NCBI RefSeq assembly: GCF_000344685.1
Contig: NW_006920422.1
Coordinates: 426,949-471,953, forward strand
Source of the DNA: Gloeophyllum trabeum ATCC 11539
Lineage: Eukaryota > Basidiomycota > Agaricomycetes > Gloeophyllales > Gloeophyllaceae
Reading direction: 5' to 3'
Length of the DNA stretch: 45,005 nucleotides
Positions within the stretch are counted from its first letter, which is position 1. The number at the start of each line of letters is the position of its first letter. Below are positions 22,645 through 35,027 of the stretch, in pieces. Below the pieces are notes generated by a model, which had not been told where the DNA came from, made no database searches, and saw nothing but the letters and a program-made list of their open reading frames with translations. The position numbers and the translations under genes are program-made.

Positions 22645-25600
22645 CTAACTTTGAGTGCCCTGAGATCGTATCGACGTGCTAGTACGACCCTTCCAATTAC
22701 GCCAGGATCGAGCGGGAATGGCGTCCTCGTCTCCATCCTCGCCCTCGTCGCCTTCGTCTTGCGCGGGTTCGTCATCAAAGGAATAAGGCAGAGGCACTTC
22801 CCTCGTAACGCGATACTGATCCATGTTACCGAGGTGTTCGTTCTCCAGACGATCTACCGAAGCATTGGGTCAGTATCATACTCTATGCTTGCCTTGACAG
22901 CAGACAACGCACAGAAATTCCATTGCCAACGTCTCAACATTTCCAGCGTGGCTCCGATGAATGTTCGCACCACGAAATTAGGCCCTCGAGCCGGGAGGTA
23001 TAAGATCCAGATAAATCTAATCATGACGTTCGTGATCTGGGCAAAGAGTGAGTGTCGTTACAAGGGCACAACGGGTCCTACACGCACAATTGCAATGTAG
23101 TACATCTTGGAAACGTTCAGCGTTGCCGTTCTCTGGATGGTTTTCATCACGTACTGGTATATGATTCGAGTACAGAAGTTCCTCCCGGAGTAAGGGGTAT
23201 CTAGTTCTAGGCGGCAAGCGCAACACAGACCAGTCCATGAGAAAGTCCTGGGCCTCAGCACGTCAGTGGTACATCCCTGTATCATAGGGCAAACAAAGGT
23301 ACCCAGGCTGAAGCATAGGACGAGTATATCGTAGCCGCGAGACAATAAAGCGCGAAGCTTGCCCCAGAGCGAGCACTCCCTTTCGATGGATGTCCGGCTC
23401 ATTAGTCGAAACGCGCACGCCTGCGAGAGCGAGCAGACTTGCCATGGTATCGCCAATTATAGTACATCCCATACATCACTATTCCAAAGCCGTATTTGCC
23501 ACCCTTATGAACCAACATCAGCCCGGAAACCGGAGACATATTGGACAGACTTACGTTGATAAGATGGGTGATGAGCCGAGAGTCGTACCAACGCTTGACG
23601 CTCTGTACTAGACGGACAAACAAGGGTAGCGAAGCGAGAACGAATGGCATGGCCCAATTGCGAGGAGAGGCACAGCGTCCCCAAGCATCGTCGTATCCCT
23701 TGGCGTAGACGCAAACGACGAAATACAGGTTGGAAAGCGTCCATACGAGACTACAGAATTGATCGCTGCACGAAGACTGGATTAAAGGCCTCTTACGCAA
23801 CAGCGTTGAAACGTACCCAAGCCAGAAATCCGTGAACTTGGAAACTCGTTAGATAATGGCAGCCGAATGCAAGCACATATCCCGCAGGACGACACGTACC
23901 TCTACTCGATGCGTCCCAGACGTCAGCAACCGACTGACGTTCCTAATGAGCCACCACCGCGACTTCTTGAATAGAAAAGGGAGCGGGTCAAACAGGGTCA
24001 GGGTTGCAAAGAGCAGCCATATGGCTGGGTATACAGTGGGCGACAGGTTCCCTGACCCGATCCGAGAGAAGGAGAGCCAGAACGCGTAGCAAAGCGTGCA
24101 GAATAATATCGCCGGGACCTGGCGTGAGCTGAATATCGGCGGGGGCTGAGGTGAGAAGGAAGTGTCTATCATACCTCGAAGTATTCGCGGTAGTCCAGTC
24201 GTGATCGAATTTCCAGCTCTGAAAATAAAAACCATATGAGACCACAGGATCATAAGGCAACGGGCATGGGCGCGCACCGAAGATAAACACGTAATTCACC
24301 CGTGCCCTCGACCACACTAGCAGGTTCAAGCCCACCAACAGCGCGAACACCACCGGAATCAAGAATATGCCATACACGAACAGCAGTGCGTCCCAGCCCA
24401 CAATATCCTCCCTCACTTCCCTTTGGAAACCTGCCCCGAAATTAGTGAAACTTCCCATATGGTAGTATTAACTAGTACGAAAGTGCATGTGTGCTTACTT
24501 AGGTACAATCCCGAGATGAGCGCGTGAATCGCGAGCCCGATGGCCACGCCGGAGCGGAATGTGCTGAAGTGGTGGCTTTTCTGCCGGGAGCCCGTGCGCA
24601 GGCGCTCGAGCGCCTTTTTCTTGTCACCCCTCTCTATTTATGTTCAAGATTTGTGTCGTTGACGAGAGGCGTCGTTGACGTACCGAATCGTGCTGCAAAA
24701 AGTTCCTCCATTTCGCGCATCATGGCATCGACGGTTTTACCGCTCGAGGCGAATGCGCTAGGCTCCACCTTCGGTAGGTACGTGTTAGCTACGGTGAGGG
24801 GGGCCCAAAGTGGCTGCTTACCTTTTCTTCCATGTACGCTTGTTGGGCAGGAATCTAAGTGAGGTGTGTATGAGCAAAGAACCTGGGTGGATGGGTAGAT
24901 GCATACCCGGGTGATCTTTTCGAATTTCTTGAGGGCTTTCCTGAAGCCGGTGAGGTTGAGGATCTAGGAGAGAGGACCATTCATCAGTTGTACGGGATGA
25001 GGGCATAGCAGCCGCACTTACTCGGTAGTTGTTCAGCACTTCCAGTCCACTACGGAAAGCCACACTGCTCAGTCACCAAGCAGCGAAGAGAGCATTTTAG
25101 GCAGTCATTACCGGTAATGCTCCTGCACCGCCCTCTTTAACTTCTTCTTCGCATGCTGGTACTCCTCCGGATTCCTTCTGACAGCATCAAGGTGCCTCAT
25201 CTCCCCATGCCCATTACCATTGCTATGACTCTTTCTGGGCTCCTCCTCCGGCTGCGGCTCCAGCGTCTTCTCGCTATCGCTCCCCTCCCCCGCGCTCTTA
25301 TCCTCCCTGTCCTTCTCCTTCTCCTTGCCCTCCCCACTCCTCGTCCTCGTCACGGACCACTTCAAGCTCAACTCGGGTATGGTTTGGTTCACCGCCTGCC
25401 TCAGTCTCTGCGCATTATTATATAAAGCGGAAGCGGGTCCTTGCACGGGGTGTGCCTCGTAGAACAGCTTGCGGTGGTCCTTGAGCTCCTGCAGCTGCTC
25501 CTTGAGGGCCGCGCTCCGCGCCTTGGCCTCCTTCTCCCGGTCGAGGTAGAAGCTCTCGATCTTCTCGAGCTCCGCGTCCAGCATCTCGAAGAACTGTAGC

Positions 25601-26333
25601 TCTACGGGCGAGAGCATCGGGAGCAGGTCCTTCAGAGGGATGTTGGGGAGCGTCGGGCGGCCTGCAATTGGGTTAGTAGCGTCAAGGTGGGGACGTGAAG
25701 GGGCACATACGGGGTCCGACAGAGCTCATGCGCCGCGTAAAAATGCGCGACTGAGACTGCTGGTGCGTGGGGCGCGCGGGCCGCTTGGGGGTTCGACTCG
25801 CGTCAGAGGACCCGGTCTCACGCGAACTCTGCGAGACCGTTCGGGGAGAACGCGAAGCCTATTTCGTACGTTCAAAGCATATCTACCCCCTGATATTGCC
25901 AGTTGAACTCACGATGTTTCGGCCGCTTCCGGGGAACGGGACGGGTGTGGTGGAGGTCGAGGTGCTAGCGAAAGGCTGGTCGGCGTGATCTGCGGCATTG
26001 GACCGTCCGGGGAGAGCTCCCGATTCCTCAACTTCTTCGACAGGAGATACAGTGCCTTCTTGAGCTTTACGGATTGCGGTGATGCGTTTCTTCAAGCCGC
26101 GGTAGTCGCTTTGCGAATAAAGGGTCGGTTCACTTAGTATACGGGCAGAATATGGCCACGCACATGTACGCCCTCTTCCATTCGGGTGTCTAGGGATATA
26201 GTATCTCATTCCTGGTCGTGTGACCGTGCAGAAATGCGCGCTCACCTGCGTTTCTTCAAGATATCTGGGCGAGGAGGTTTCATTCGGATCAGACGGTCAA
26301 GTCCATCCAGACCACGTACCGTGCAAATTTCAT
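22645..26333 (-). CDS. SYG1: SPX-EXS phosphate exporter/regulator (SYG1/XPR1 family)
   Basis: Twenty-two exons, first 26333-26320 and last 22853-22645. The others are 26264-26246, 26189-26164, 26108-25913, 25858-25711, 25661-25112, 25049-25022, 24963-24907, 24854-24822, 24768-24684, 24633-24499, 24430-24278, 24218-24175, 24118-23900, 23836-23817, 23765-23555, 23503-23443, 23379-23303, 23247-23155, 23105-23088 and 23036-22913 (839 residues, all phases match). The SPX domain begins MKFARYLEETQTPEWKRAYI and includes IDYRGLKKRI and the KKFEK helix whose lysines bind inositol pyrophosphates in this family. Hydrophobic segments and the EXS domain follow (SRLDYREYFE, YPAIWLLFATLTLFDPLPF, AKGYDDAWGRC, DFLMDWSVLR, RRWQWNFYRLENEHLGNMDQ). 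XPR1 exports phosphate; yeast Syg1 is linked to G-protein signalling. Several exons are tiny (14, 18, 19, 20 and 26 nt). Intron 17 (23380-23442) is GC-AG. Confidence 0.92.
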
Positions 26334-26787
26334 GGCTGAATCGTGAGTGCATGCAGAGAATGTCGAGTTTCGTGTACCTGCTCAAAGTAATCGTATATCT
26401 CTGGTGTTAAAAGGCTTTTATTCGGACCTAATGCCAGAACGTGCAACTTCGAAGTCAAAGGTAAGCTAAAATTAGACGCGTCGGATATCCGCGGGAAATG
26501 AAGCTGACAAAGCGAAGACTTTACATTCTGACTTCGCTACGCCACGTGCACCCATCCTCGGGTTTCAGTGCGTTGCCCGTATTTTGCCACCGGCAACGCA
26601 GCGGTCGCGGATGACGTCACGCGTCCTGACGGGGACGAGGAAGGCGTCTGGCTTCATACTTAAGTGTATGCACTTGCAATTAGTTCGTATCTGATTGCTT
26701 TCTAACATACTGCGAACGCCCGTTCACAGCCGCAAAGGTGACATCGGCTGTGCAGAACAATGACTGGTACTCATATTGAAAGCAGAT
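26334..26787. promoter_or_regulatory. Divergent promoter region of SYG1 and the HAD gene
   Basis: 454 bases separate two divergent start codons, so both promoters lie here. CACGTG occurs at 26543-26548 (CCACGTGCAC), a motif bound by bHLH factors; in yeast the phosphate regulator Pho4 binds CACGTG. Given the neighbouring phosphate exporter this is a suggestive but unproven site. Confidence 0.4.
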
Positions 26788-27661
26788 ATGGCCGAGCCCA
26801 AGTTGACACAATTCAAGGCGTTGCTGTTCGACGTCTACGGGACGCTCGTGGTGCGTGGAACGGTGCTTACCCGTAGATTCCTTGCGATAACATATTTTCG
26901 ATGCGGCACAGGATTGGGAGACAGGGATATACGACCGACTCAAGCCGCTGCTCGAACGCGCGAACAAGCCGTGGTCAAAGAAGGAAGCGCTAACCGCGTT
27001 CTATTCCGTAGAGAGAGACCTGCAAGCCCAGAACCCCGGCATGCTTTACGCCGACCTCCTCGCCAAGGGGCACGCCGAGTTCGAGAGCAGGCTGAAGGGC
27101 GGAGGCTCCGCGGCGCCGGCGGTGACGACCGAGTCCGACCCGTCTACGTCTGCGTCCGGCTCACGGTCAGGGGACGGCAGCGCAGACGAAGACGCGGAGC
27201 ACATCGCGTTCGGCCAGTCGATCAAAGACTGGCCGATATTCCCTGACACCATTCCCGCCCTGTCCATGCTCTCCGAGACGTACAAGCTCGTGGTCCTCTC
27301 CAACGTCGACCGGACGTCGTTTGCGCACACGAGGGCGGCGCTGGAGGGCCCCGGGCATTTCACTTTCGACTTGGTGATCACCGCGCAGGACGTCGGGTCG
27401 TACAAGCCGTCCCTGGCGAATTTCGAGTATGCGCTGAAGGAGATCAAGGAGAAGTTCGGGATCGACAAGGACGGCGTGCTGGTCGTGGCAAACAGTCTGG
27501 CGCACGACCATGTCCCAGCCAACGCCTTGGGTATCGCGAGCTGTTGGATCGAGAGGCCTGGTGCAACTATGGGCCAGGATGCAAAGGCTCGCCATGTATT
27601 CGACTTTAAGACGTTGGGAGACATGGCAGATGCTGTCGCAAAGGAGAAAGCGAAGTCGTAG
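26788..27661 (+). CDS. Haloacid-dehalogenase-type hydrolase (type II HAD)
   Basis: Two exons, 26788-26850 and 26912-27661 (270 residues), with a 61-nt phase-0 intron. Motif I is LLFDVYGTL, with nucleophile Asp15. Motif II is LSNVDRTSF (Ser151, Asn152), motif III is SYKPS (Lys186), and the acidic motif IV region is ANSLAHDHVPA (Asp220). The DVYGT and SNVD phrases are those of L-2-haloacid dehalogenase-like enzymes, which act on 2-haloacids or, in many fungal members, on unknown phosphate or halo substrates. An Ala/Ser/Asp-rich insert (about residues 88-112) enlarges the cap. The gene is convergent with ATP10, with 177 bases between stops. The ATG at 26788 is the first true ATG of the frame. 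Confidence 0.88.
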
Positions 27662-27838
27662 ACATAGGATGTACTCACGAGGTACTCGAAACTTCGAGGG
27701 CACCGTATCGTTGTAGGTTGAGCAGGTAAAGAATCCATTGTAATAAATATGATGCAAACACGGATGAGCAGCGTCTATCTCGAGGATCGATCAGCGTTGA
27801 CGAAGCCGCACTGTACAATGGCACTTACTAGATTACGA

Positions 27839-28887
27839 TTACTTGACGGCCCCTTTAACGTTCTTTTCCCCCTTCTCAGGGACCTTCTGCTGCAGCCTCT
27901 CCAGGAGCACCTTCGTGCACCGCAACAACGCCTCACTCTCCTCCGCCTTGGCATCCCCGCACCCCGCCCACCGGATCTTCAGGTTCTCATCCACGAGATA
28001 CACGTACCCGATGTGCTTGTTCACCATCCCCATGTCCTCGCGCACGAACTCCATGTTCTGGCTCGACGCGAGGTACCTGGAGTGCATCTCCGGCGGGACG
28101 CTTCGTCTTATCGAGGAGAGGAAAATAGAGACGAGCATCGATTTGAGCACGTTTTCTTGCAGGTTGATGAGGACGTGCTGGTAGCGGGGGTATTGCGGGT
28201 TGAGGAAGGCTGCGTTGGTGCTTTGGACAAAGTACCGGATATGTTCCTGGGAAATGAGACAAATCTCAGCAGAAGGGCAGAGGGCATTTGAGACAAAACG
28301 TACGTCGGATATTTGGGTTGTGAGGATGCCCACGACAGAGATCTTCCCTCGAAGGAGATCCGTCGTGTGTACTTTCGTGTTCTTGTCCAACGGTGTGCCG
28401 GCTATGTCAGGAAAGTACAGGGCTTTCTGGTCCGTGCATTGTTAAGAAATAGCAGTCGTAAGGAAGATGATGCAGGCTCACGTCCTCCCGAATTGCAGTT
28501 GGAGGCGCAATCCATGTTTTGCCACCGAATTTCCGGGTGCGATTCAGGTCAGCGAAATAGCCCTTGCCTACTTCCTTGATTCTAGAAAAGTTCAGGCATG
28601 CGTACATATCAAGAGCAGCAAAAGAGCACTAACAAATGGTCTCTCTGCGCACGTCGTTTCTCCGGGTCTATCAATTCCATCTGCTTTTCGCCCCACGTCT
28701 TCACGAAAGTCGAAGGTCTTTCCTTGACTCCCAAAGGCCGCTGTAACATCGGTAACTGATATCGCTCATCCTTTTCACTGTTTTCATCCTCGCCAGCGGT
28801 CGCATAGCACCTGCTAGTCGCGAAGGGTGCTCGCTTCAATGGCCTAACGGGCGAGAACTGGGAGGCTCGACGCAAGGCAGAAAACAT
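27839..28887 (-). CDS. ATP10: Mitochondrial ATP synthase assembly factor Atp10
   Basis: Four exons: 28887-28634, 28581-28482, 28426-28304 and 28246-27839 (294 residues; the yeast protein is about 280). The N-terminus MFSALRRASQ... with RPLKRAPFATSRCYAT is a mitochondrial presequence with a cleavage-like site. LQRPLGVKERP follows, then KALYFPDIAG, THTDLL-type 'VHTTDLLRGKISVVGILTTQ' and a thioredoxin-like C-terminal part with INLQENVLKS and HIGYVYLVDENLKIRWAGCG. Atp10 chaperones subunit 6 into the Fo sector on the inner membrane. The last intron could end at either of two in-phase acceptors; the 57-nt version (TTTCCCAG) is preferred. The gene is divergent from H2A with only 146 bases between ATGs. 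Confidence 0.9.
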
Positions 28888-29033
28888 ACGGAAAAGGAAA
28901 TTCTCAGTCGCGTATGGGATAAGCAGATCACGTGGCCATATATAAAGGCGCGTTTGTTGACCGGCGCTGGCGTCAACTTCTTCTTCATCAACCACCACCG
29001 TCGCAAGCCTCTGCCCTGTAAATACCAGTCGAA
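28888..29033. promoter_or_regulatory. 146-bp bidirectional promoter of ATP10 and histone H2A
   Basis: This short gap must drive both genes. It contains CACGTG at 28929-28934 and a TATA box TATATAAA at 28939-28946. The box is oriented toward H2A and lies about 88 bases before its ATG, as expected for a strong cell-cycle histone promoter. ATP10 has no separate TATA box visible. Confidence 0.65.
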
Positions 29034-29761
<728 letters not shown>

Positions 29762-30131
29762 ACGTTTTTCTGTCTCGATTTATTTACGATTATATTTCTC
29801 TGCATTCTGTACTCTTGTACTTGTAATTCGTCACTAGCATTGTAATACTATCCGCCTTGGTGGATGTCTACAACATCGTGCTTGATGTCGCTTGCGAGGT
29901 GTATGTCAAATTGCTCAGACCGGCGTCTGCCACCCGCCAGGCCTATTTAGCGGAACAACTCAATTATAGCGATGGCCATTCCCGAATCCTAATACACTCG
30001 GACAGGGCAGCTTGTCCATGCCGTTTCACTCATTTTAACCTCGCTCTCTTTGTTTAGTACCTCACCACCTACAACGACACCAACATCTGGCAGGACTCGA
30101 CTTAGAGGACGTCCTCTTGAACTGAGCCGAA
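29762..30131. other. Intergenic between H2A and the GT61 gene
   Basis: 370 bases holding the H2A 3' region (T-rich just after the stop) and the upstream region of the GT61 gene. No gene or repeat seen. Confidence 0.5.
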
Positions 30132-32088
30132 ATGGGATGGACAGCACCCCCGACTCGCCGCGAAGTCTCGCTTCTCCTCTTCTGTCTCACTGCATTTATC
30201 CTTGGGTACAATCTTGAAGTCTCGTTGTCTACCGTGGGTCTGGATGCCCCGACGCGAGCAACATTCTCGAAGAAAATTGGTGTGGGCGGGGATCCGGGGC
30301 TGGAGAGGGACGGGCGGAAACCGAGAGCGTGGCGGGACCGGCTGGAGAGGGAGGTTGTGGGGGACTGGGAGTGGGATGAGGGAGAGGTTTTGCACACGTG
30401 GGGCGAGGACAAGGAAGGGAGCTGGGAGAGGTACGGGTATAACTTTAGTGATCTAAGGGACTCGGATATTACTTGGAGGAAAGCGGCGAGTATGCTCGGA
30501 GCGCAAAGAGGCCTCGGAGAGGTACAGTTGCTGGGGCCGATTAATGTCGACGAAGGAAGGACGCACTGGGGGAGCGACGTGCCTATGAGCCGAATAGTAA
30601 GCCATGTTCCAGGTACGTGCTTACCCCTGACATCCCATCTCAGGACTGAAATATATGTTAATTTGTCGCTTTGCCAGGGTTCACAATACTGGATAACGCT
30701 GTTTATGCCAACGGGACAATGTTTATCGTTAGCCCCAACGACCTGTCAGCACCACTTAGCAGCATTGCCTCGTCCTCGACAAACCCTTCAGAACCTCCCA
30801 GTCACGCAGAGTGGCAGGTCATAAGACCTGACGATGCGGCTGCAAGATTTGGCGACCATGCCCAGAAGTAGGTGGTTCCCACTTACATCACCAGCTCGTC
30901 TGACGAGGATCTCCTTCGCAGAATCAGTGGGGTTTCGTTTATATCCACGGACCCATCAACTCGTGAGTATCCGCCTTGGGGCATATATGTATGTACTAAC
31001 CTCCTACCAGTTCAAGATAATTACACCCTTATCTCGCTATGGCGAGCATATTCGACCCTCGATCAAGATCAAGACATCACTTCGACAGGTTCTAGCACCC
31101 TCCCGCCACCCCTCCGCCTGATCTACCCGAACATCCAGACATACTCCGACCACCAGAAACGCCCAGAGGCCGGCGACCCAGAAATACCCCGCGTACGCTC
31201 TCGCAACGGCATTCACCCCTTCCTCGTCAAGGCCGCCTTCCCCACCGCTGGGGTGTGGTACGCCGAAGACTGGGAGGACCTCAAGAAGACTGAAGTACCT
31301 TTCCTCCTGGAGCGCGTCGTCCTGCTCGATCGGGCTGCGGCGCAGCGCTCAGGATTGGAGAGCGGGCTGCCCTTCTGGGCGAACGCGTTCACGCGGATGG
31401 AGGCGTCCCCGTACTGGTGGGCGCCCATCCGGAAGACGCTTGCGGGGTTCCTGAGCGTGGACTTGGACGAAGAGGGTGCGGGCAAGGGGAGGAAGACTGC
31501 GAAAACGAAGCCGGTGATTACGTATATTACGAGGCAGAACGAGGAGCAGGGGGCGAGGCTGCGTCCGCAGGACCACCAGCTGCTGGTGGATGCGCTCCGA
31601 GGATTGGAGAAGCATTATGGGTACGAGGTCCATGTGGTTTCGCGCGAGACGGAATGGAAGGACAGGATGAGCGCCATTTTACGATCATCGGTATGAGCCA
31701 TCTGATTGTACAGTGCGGTGATTGACTGACGTCTGCTCTAGATGATTCTCAGTGTTTACGGCGACCATCTCGCGGATGCCGTCTTCATACAGCCATGGCC
31801 ACGCTCTATGGTCATGGAATTCTTCCCGCCGGATACGTTCGTCCGCGATAGAGAATTACCCGCGAAGAGCATGGGAGTTCAATACATGGCTTGGTGGTAT
31901 GGCAGGTATGATCCGAAGAGGTTTATAAGTGTCCACAGTCGTTCTGACCTATTCCTTTTAGGAAATTCTCCGGCGATTCGTTACCGTCATCAACACGACT
32001 GCCTGACCAGACGCAAAGACAAGAGATAGCTCTTGATGCGTCAGCCGTGGCTCAGGCTGTCCGGGAAGAATTGTCTCGGAAGCCATGA
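30132..32088 (+). CDS. GT61-type (DUF563) glycosyltransferase, type II membrane protein
   Basis: Six exons: 30132-30612, 30678-30867, 30922-30962, 31011-31690, 31742-31905 and 31962-32088 (560 residues). A signal anchor lies at about residues 10-30 (EVSLLLFCLTAFILGYNLEV), which suggests a Golgi type II protein. The catalytic region has NAVYANGTMFIV, then NGIHPFLVKAAFPTAGVWYA, ITYITRQNEEQGARLRP and the DUF563 end signature SVYGDHLADAVFIQPWPRSM followed by VMEFFPP. GT61 enzymes transfer xylose or GlcNAc to glycans or proteins; the donor sugar is not readable. In the family the 'G.HG..L' loop usually reads with a second glycine or asparagine; here it is YGDHLAD, a small deviation. Confidence 0.82.
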
Positions 32089-32465
32089 GATCGCAGCATC
32101 TTCTGCGCCCTGGGAGGGCGGCTAGTGGTCCTCAGACTATAACTTATTGCCTATATCCCTTTCTGCGCTTTATAATACCTCACATGTCCATCTACGCATG
32201 CATCCATCTTCTCGTCTTTCATACGGCTTTCTTGACGCAATACGGACTCTAATATAGGCATGTACGTTACGCATCATTAATATAGACAAGACGCCTGGTT
32301 GTCGACTTTTACAACCGCACTGTAGGACGTCAATAGGAAGAGTTCGTAAGACATCGGTTTCCTTGATAGACCTACGCAACGTTGAGAGGCGTACTCGTAA
32401 ACCCATATATTAGTGTAAGTTATATATGTGCCATAGCTATACTAGAAGCCCGACCATCCTCTAGT
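32089..32465. other. Intergenic between convergent genes
   Basis: 377 AT-richer bases between the stops of the GT61 gene and MIX17, likely both 3'-UTRs. No gene seen. Confidence 0.5.
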
Positions 32466-33101
32466 CTAGTATGGTGCGGCAGCAGCCTGGCACTAGAGTG
32501 GAAAGCGGATGAGCAGGATACGGACAAGTGAGAGGGAAATACTCACAGCCTTCAGCTGCTCAAGGTACCACGTACACGACGGCAGGTCGGCCTTCTCCAA
32601 GCACTTGGTGAACTCTGAGAGCGCGTTGTCAGCCCCAGGAACGTGCGTACTAAATAGAGCCATGAATTACTCACCCTTCGCCTGGGCCTCACAGCTGATG
32701 CCCATCGCCTGCTGCTGGTTCGCAAGCGGTGCAGCGTTTGCCTGCTGATTCAGCTGCTGGGGCGTGGCCTCCTCGGGGGCCCGCGCAGAGCTGCCGCCGA
32801 AGAGCATGTTCGAGATACCGTGCCCGATCGTCGAGCCGACTGCGACGGAGCCAGCGGTGGCGGCCATCTGGGCGAGCATGCCGGGCTGCTGCGTCTGCCC
32901 AGCCGCGTGCGCCTGTGGGGGCACAGGGGGCGCATGCGCCGGGTTGGAGTGGGGAGCGGGCATGGTCGCGGTGGATGCACTCCGGGTTTGGGCGGGTGCA
33001 GAACGCGCAGGGGCGGGCGCGGGGCGAGAACGAGATTGACGCTGCACCTCATAAGTAACTGTACAAAAACATTCAGAAAGTAAAAGAGAACATACCGGCA
33101 T
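32466..33101 (-). CDS. MIX17: Twin CX9C protein Mix17/CHCHD2
   Basis: Four exons: 33101-33096 (6 nt), 33041-32675, 32614-32547 and 32492-32466 (155 residues). It starts MPRQSRSRPAPAPARS, the usual Arg/Pro-rich start of CHCHD2 proteins, then has GMLAQMAATAGSVAVGSTIG. The C-terminal CHCH fold has two perfect CX9C motifs: C-EAQAKEFTK-C and C-TWYLEQLKA-C. The last cysteine is the first codon of the final 27-nt exon. Proteins of this type are imported into the intermembrane space by Mia40 and affect respiration. Both short terminal exons are needed for a complete fold, which strongly supports the splice model. Confidence 0.9.
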
Positions 33102-33539
33102 GTTGTGCTTTCGAGGACGTGTATGTCAGACGAGAGCAGTGAGTGGTTCACTTAAAACCTCTGAATATCCCTCTGCCGTGATTTGCCGAATACACGCAAT
33201 GCCTCCGGCGGTAAACATATGCAAATACAGGCTTTTTACTAGGAACACGTGGAATATTTGGGATGAGCAACTCTCCTTTTCTTCCGGAGCTTAAAACATT
33301 AGAATGACTCTCACAAGTGAAGGGGAATACTGATATTTGGTGGAGGCGATTGAGGATAGAGTTCAGCTTCAGCTTCAGCCTTCCAGTAGTGCACAACGGG
33401 AGTGGCGGAGAAACAAGGACAAATAGCAGGAAATTGATCCGCCAATTTCCCTCGGATTTGCTTGGGATTTGCCACCAGGTCCGGTCTTGCTGCACGATCT
33501 GCGCTCGGGTAGCCTGAGTCTCAGCTTTTGGTAGCATCC
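33102..33539. promoter_or_regulatory. Divergent promoter region of MIX17 and MBA1-like gene
   Basis: 438 bases separate the ATGs of two mitochondrial genes transcribed away from each other. Imperfect CTT/CAGCTT repetition occurs at 33361-33380 (TTCAGCTTCAGCTTCAGCC). No TATA box is evident. Confidence 0.45.
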
Positions 33540-35027
33540 ATGAACGGACTTGGGACTAGAAAATGCATTGATACGGTCTTGCTGCGGTCGCAGCAGAGCT
33601 TCAACCGCAGAAAACAATTCCTCGGGGTGTACTATGGGGCAGCTTCCAACTGCATGCGATCTTATGCATCCGCTAGCGCGAATGTCGTGCAGCGACCTAC
33701 CGCGAAGAAGGCGAACCCGCCTATGTCGCAGACTAAGCCGGTCTTGAACACCGCCAAAACTCCTACGTCTGCCCCCTTCAAAGTCTCCTTCGCTGGTGAC
33801 ACTACCCCCGCCCGAAAAGCCCCCGCTCCAGCGGCACCCAAGCCTGCCGCCTTCTCCTTAAGACCCAAGCTTACAGGCAAGATCAAGAGCAATGCCCTAA
33901 ATAGACGCCACGAAGCCCTTGCAGCTACGGAGATAAAAGAGGCGAAACAAGCGCGCGCAGAGCAGCTCGAAAAGCAGTTGGAGCAGTTGAAGGAGCTCGC
34001 CGCTATCGAGCGGCATAACCCCACAATTGACCCGTGGTCTGGTGCCGTGCAGACGTTAGGTGTGTTACAGCAGAGCCTGTGACGCGTGTGCGGTCGCTCA
34101 TTGCACTATCGCAGTCCCTGACTGATCGTACCGTCCGTAGACCTTCACATACCCCTCTCACGCTCGTTCAAGGAGGGTGCGACGCTCAGGGATCATGTCG
34201 ACGAGTGGAAATTGACATTTCAGAACTATGTCCGGAACGTCATCAGGTAAGTCTGCAGTTCCGTCCATCTCTCTGGGGCAGGTGGTTAACACCGCATTCT
34301 GCAGCATGTGGCGGATGGCCAAGGCCAATGCCTTCCCGGACGTCGACGTTAAGCGGCGGTATTCGCTGAACGTGCTTCTGCCAGCGAGGATAAAGCCCAA
34401 CGACTGGCTAGCGCCCTTCCGCGCGATGGCCTTGAAGAATTACAAGCAGGTGCTCCAAGCCCTTGCCAAGTACGTGCCCACCCCTCTGTCGGTTCCTCTG
34501 CCTCATGGACCTGTGGGTTGCGCATAGCCTGGACGAGAGGACCATGAAACGCCTGACGACAGGGTCCTACCAGGACGACATGCTGAAGTACATAAAGCAA
34601 GCCCGCGATCAGAAGATGCACCTTAAGCAACACTACGTCAAGGATAACCAGCCGCCCATCGTGGTCAGTATCCGCGCCATCGAGGGCTACCTCGGCGCCG
34701 AAGAGCCCAAGATCGGGAACAGGCTCCTTGTGCAAATCTGCGTGATGTTCGATATGGAGCAGGTATGTGGGCGGAGTGTTCCGCTTTCCTATACTCCGTT
34801 GTGTCCAGTGTGAGTGACAAGCTTTGTTGTGGTAGACGATAGAGGTCTACAACAGGGACGGCAAGCTGCTCACGCGCGAAGGCGCCATCGCGCTCAACCA
34901 GGAGCCCCAGCCGAGTCGGACGGTGGAGTTCATAGTGTTCGAGAAGAAGATGTGGTATGACGGGCCGTGGGTCATCCGGGACCAGCTCTATCCTGGAGTG
35001 AAGCCCAAGTTCACGGAGCTGCAGTAG
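33540..35027 (+). CDS. Mitochondrial inner-membrane ribosome receptor Mba1 / mL45-like protein
   Basis: Five exons: 33540-34059, 34141-34246, 34305-34469, 34528-34762 and 34836-35027 (405 residues). The N-terminus (RSQQSFNRRKQFLGVYYGAA, then RSYASASA) is a mitochondrial presequence. A Pro/Ala/Lys linker and a coiled coil (about residues 120-155, EIKEAKQARAEQLEKQLEQL) follow, then a Tim44-like/mL45 domain: RLTTGSYQDDMLKYIKQA, GNRLLVQICVMFDMEQTIEV and VEFIVFEKKMWYDGPWVIRD. Mba1 tethers mitoribosomes to the inner membrane for insertion of new proteins; mL45 is its homologue in other lineages. I cannot separate the two names from sequence alone. All exon phases agree. Confidence 0.82.
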
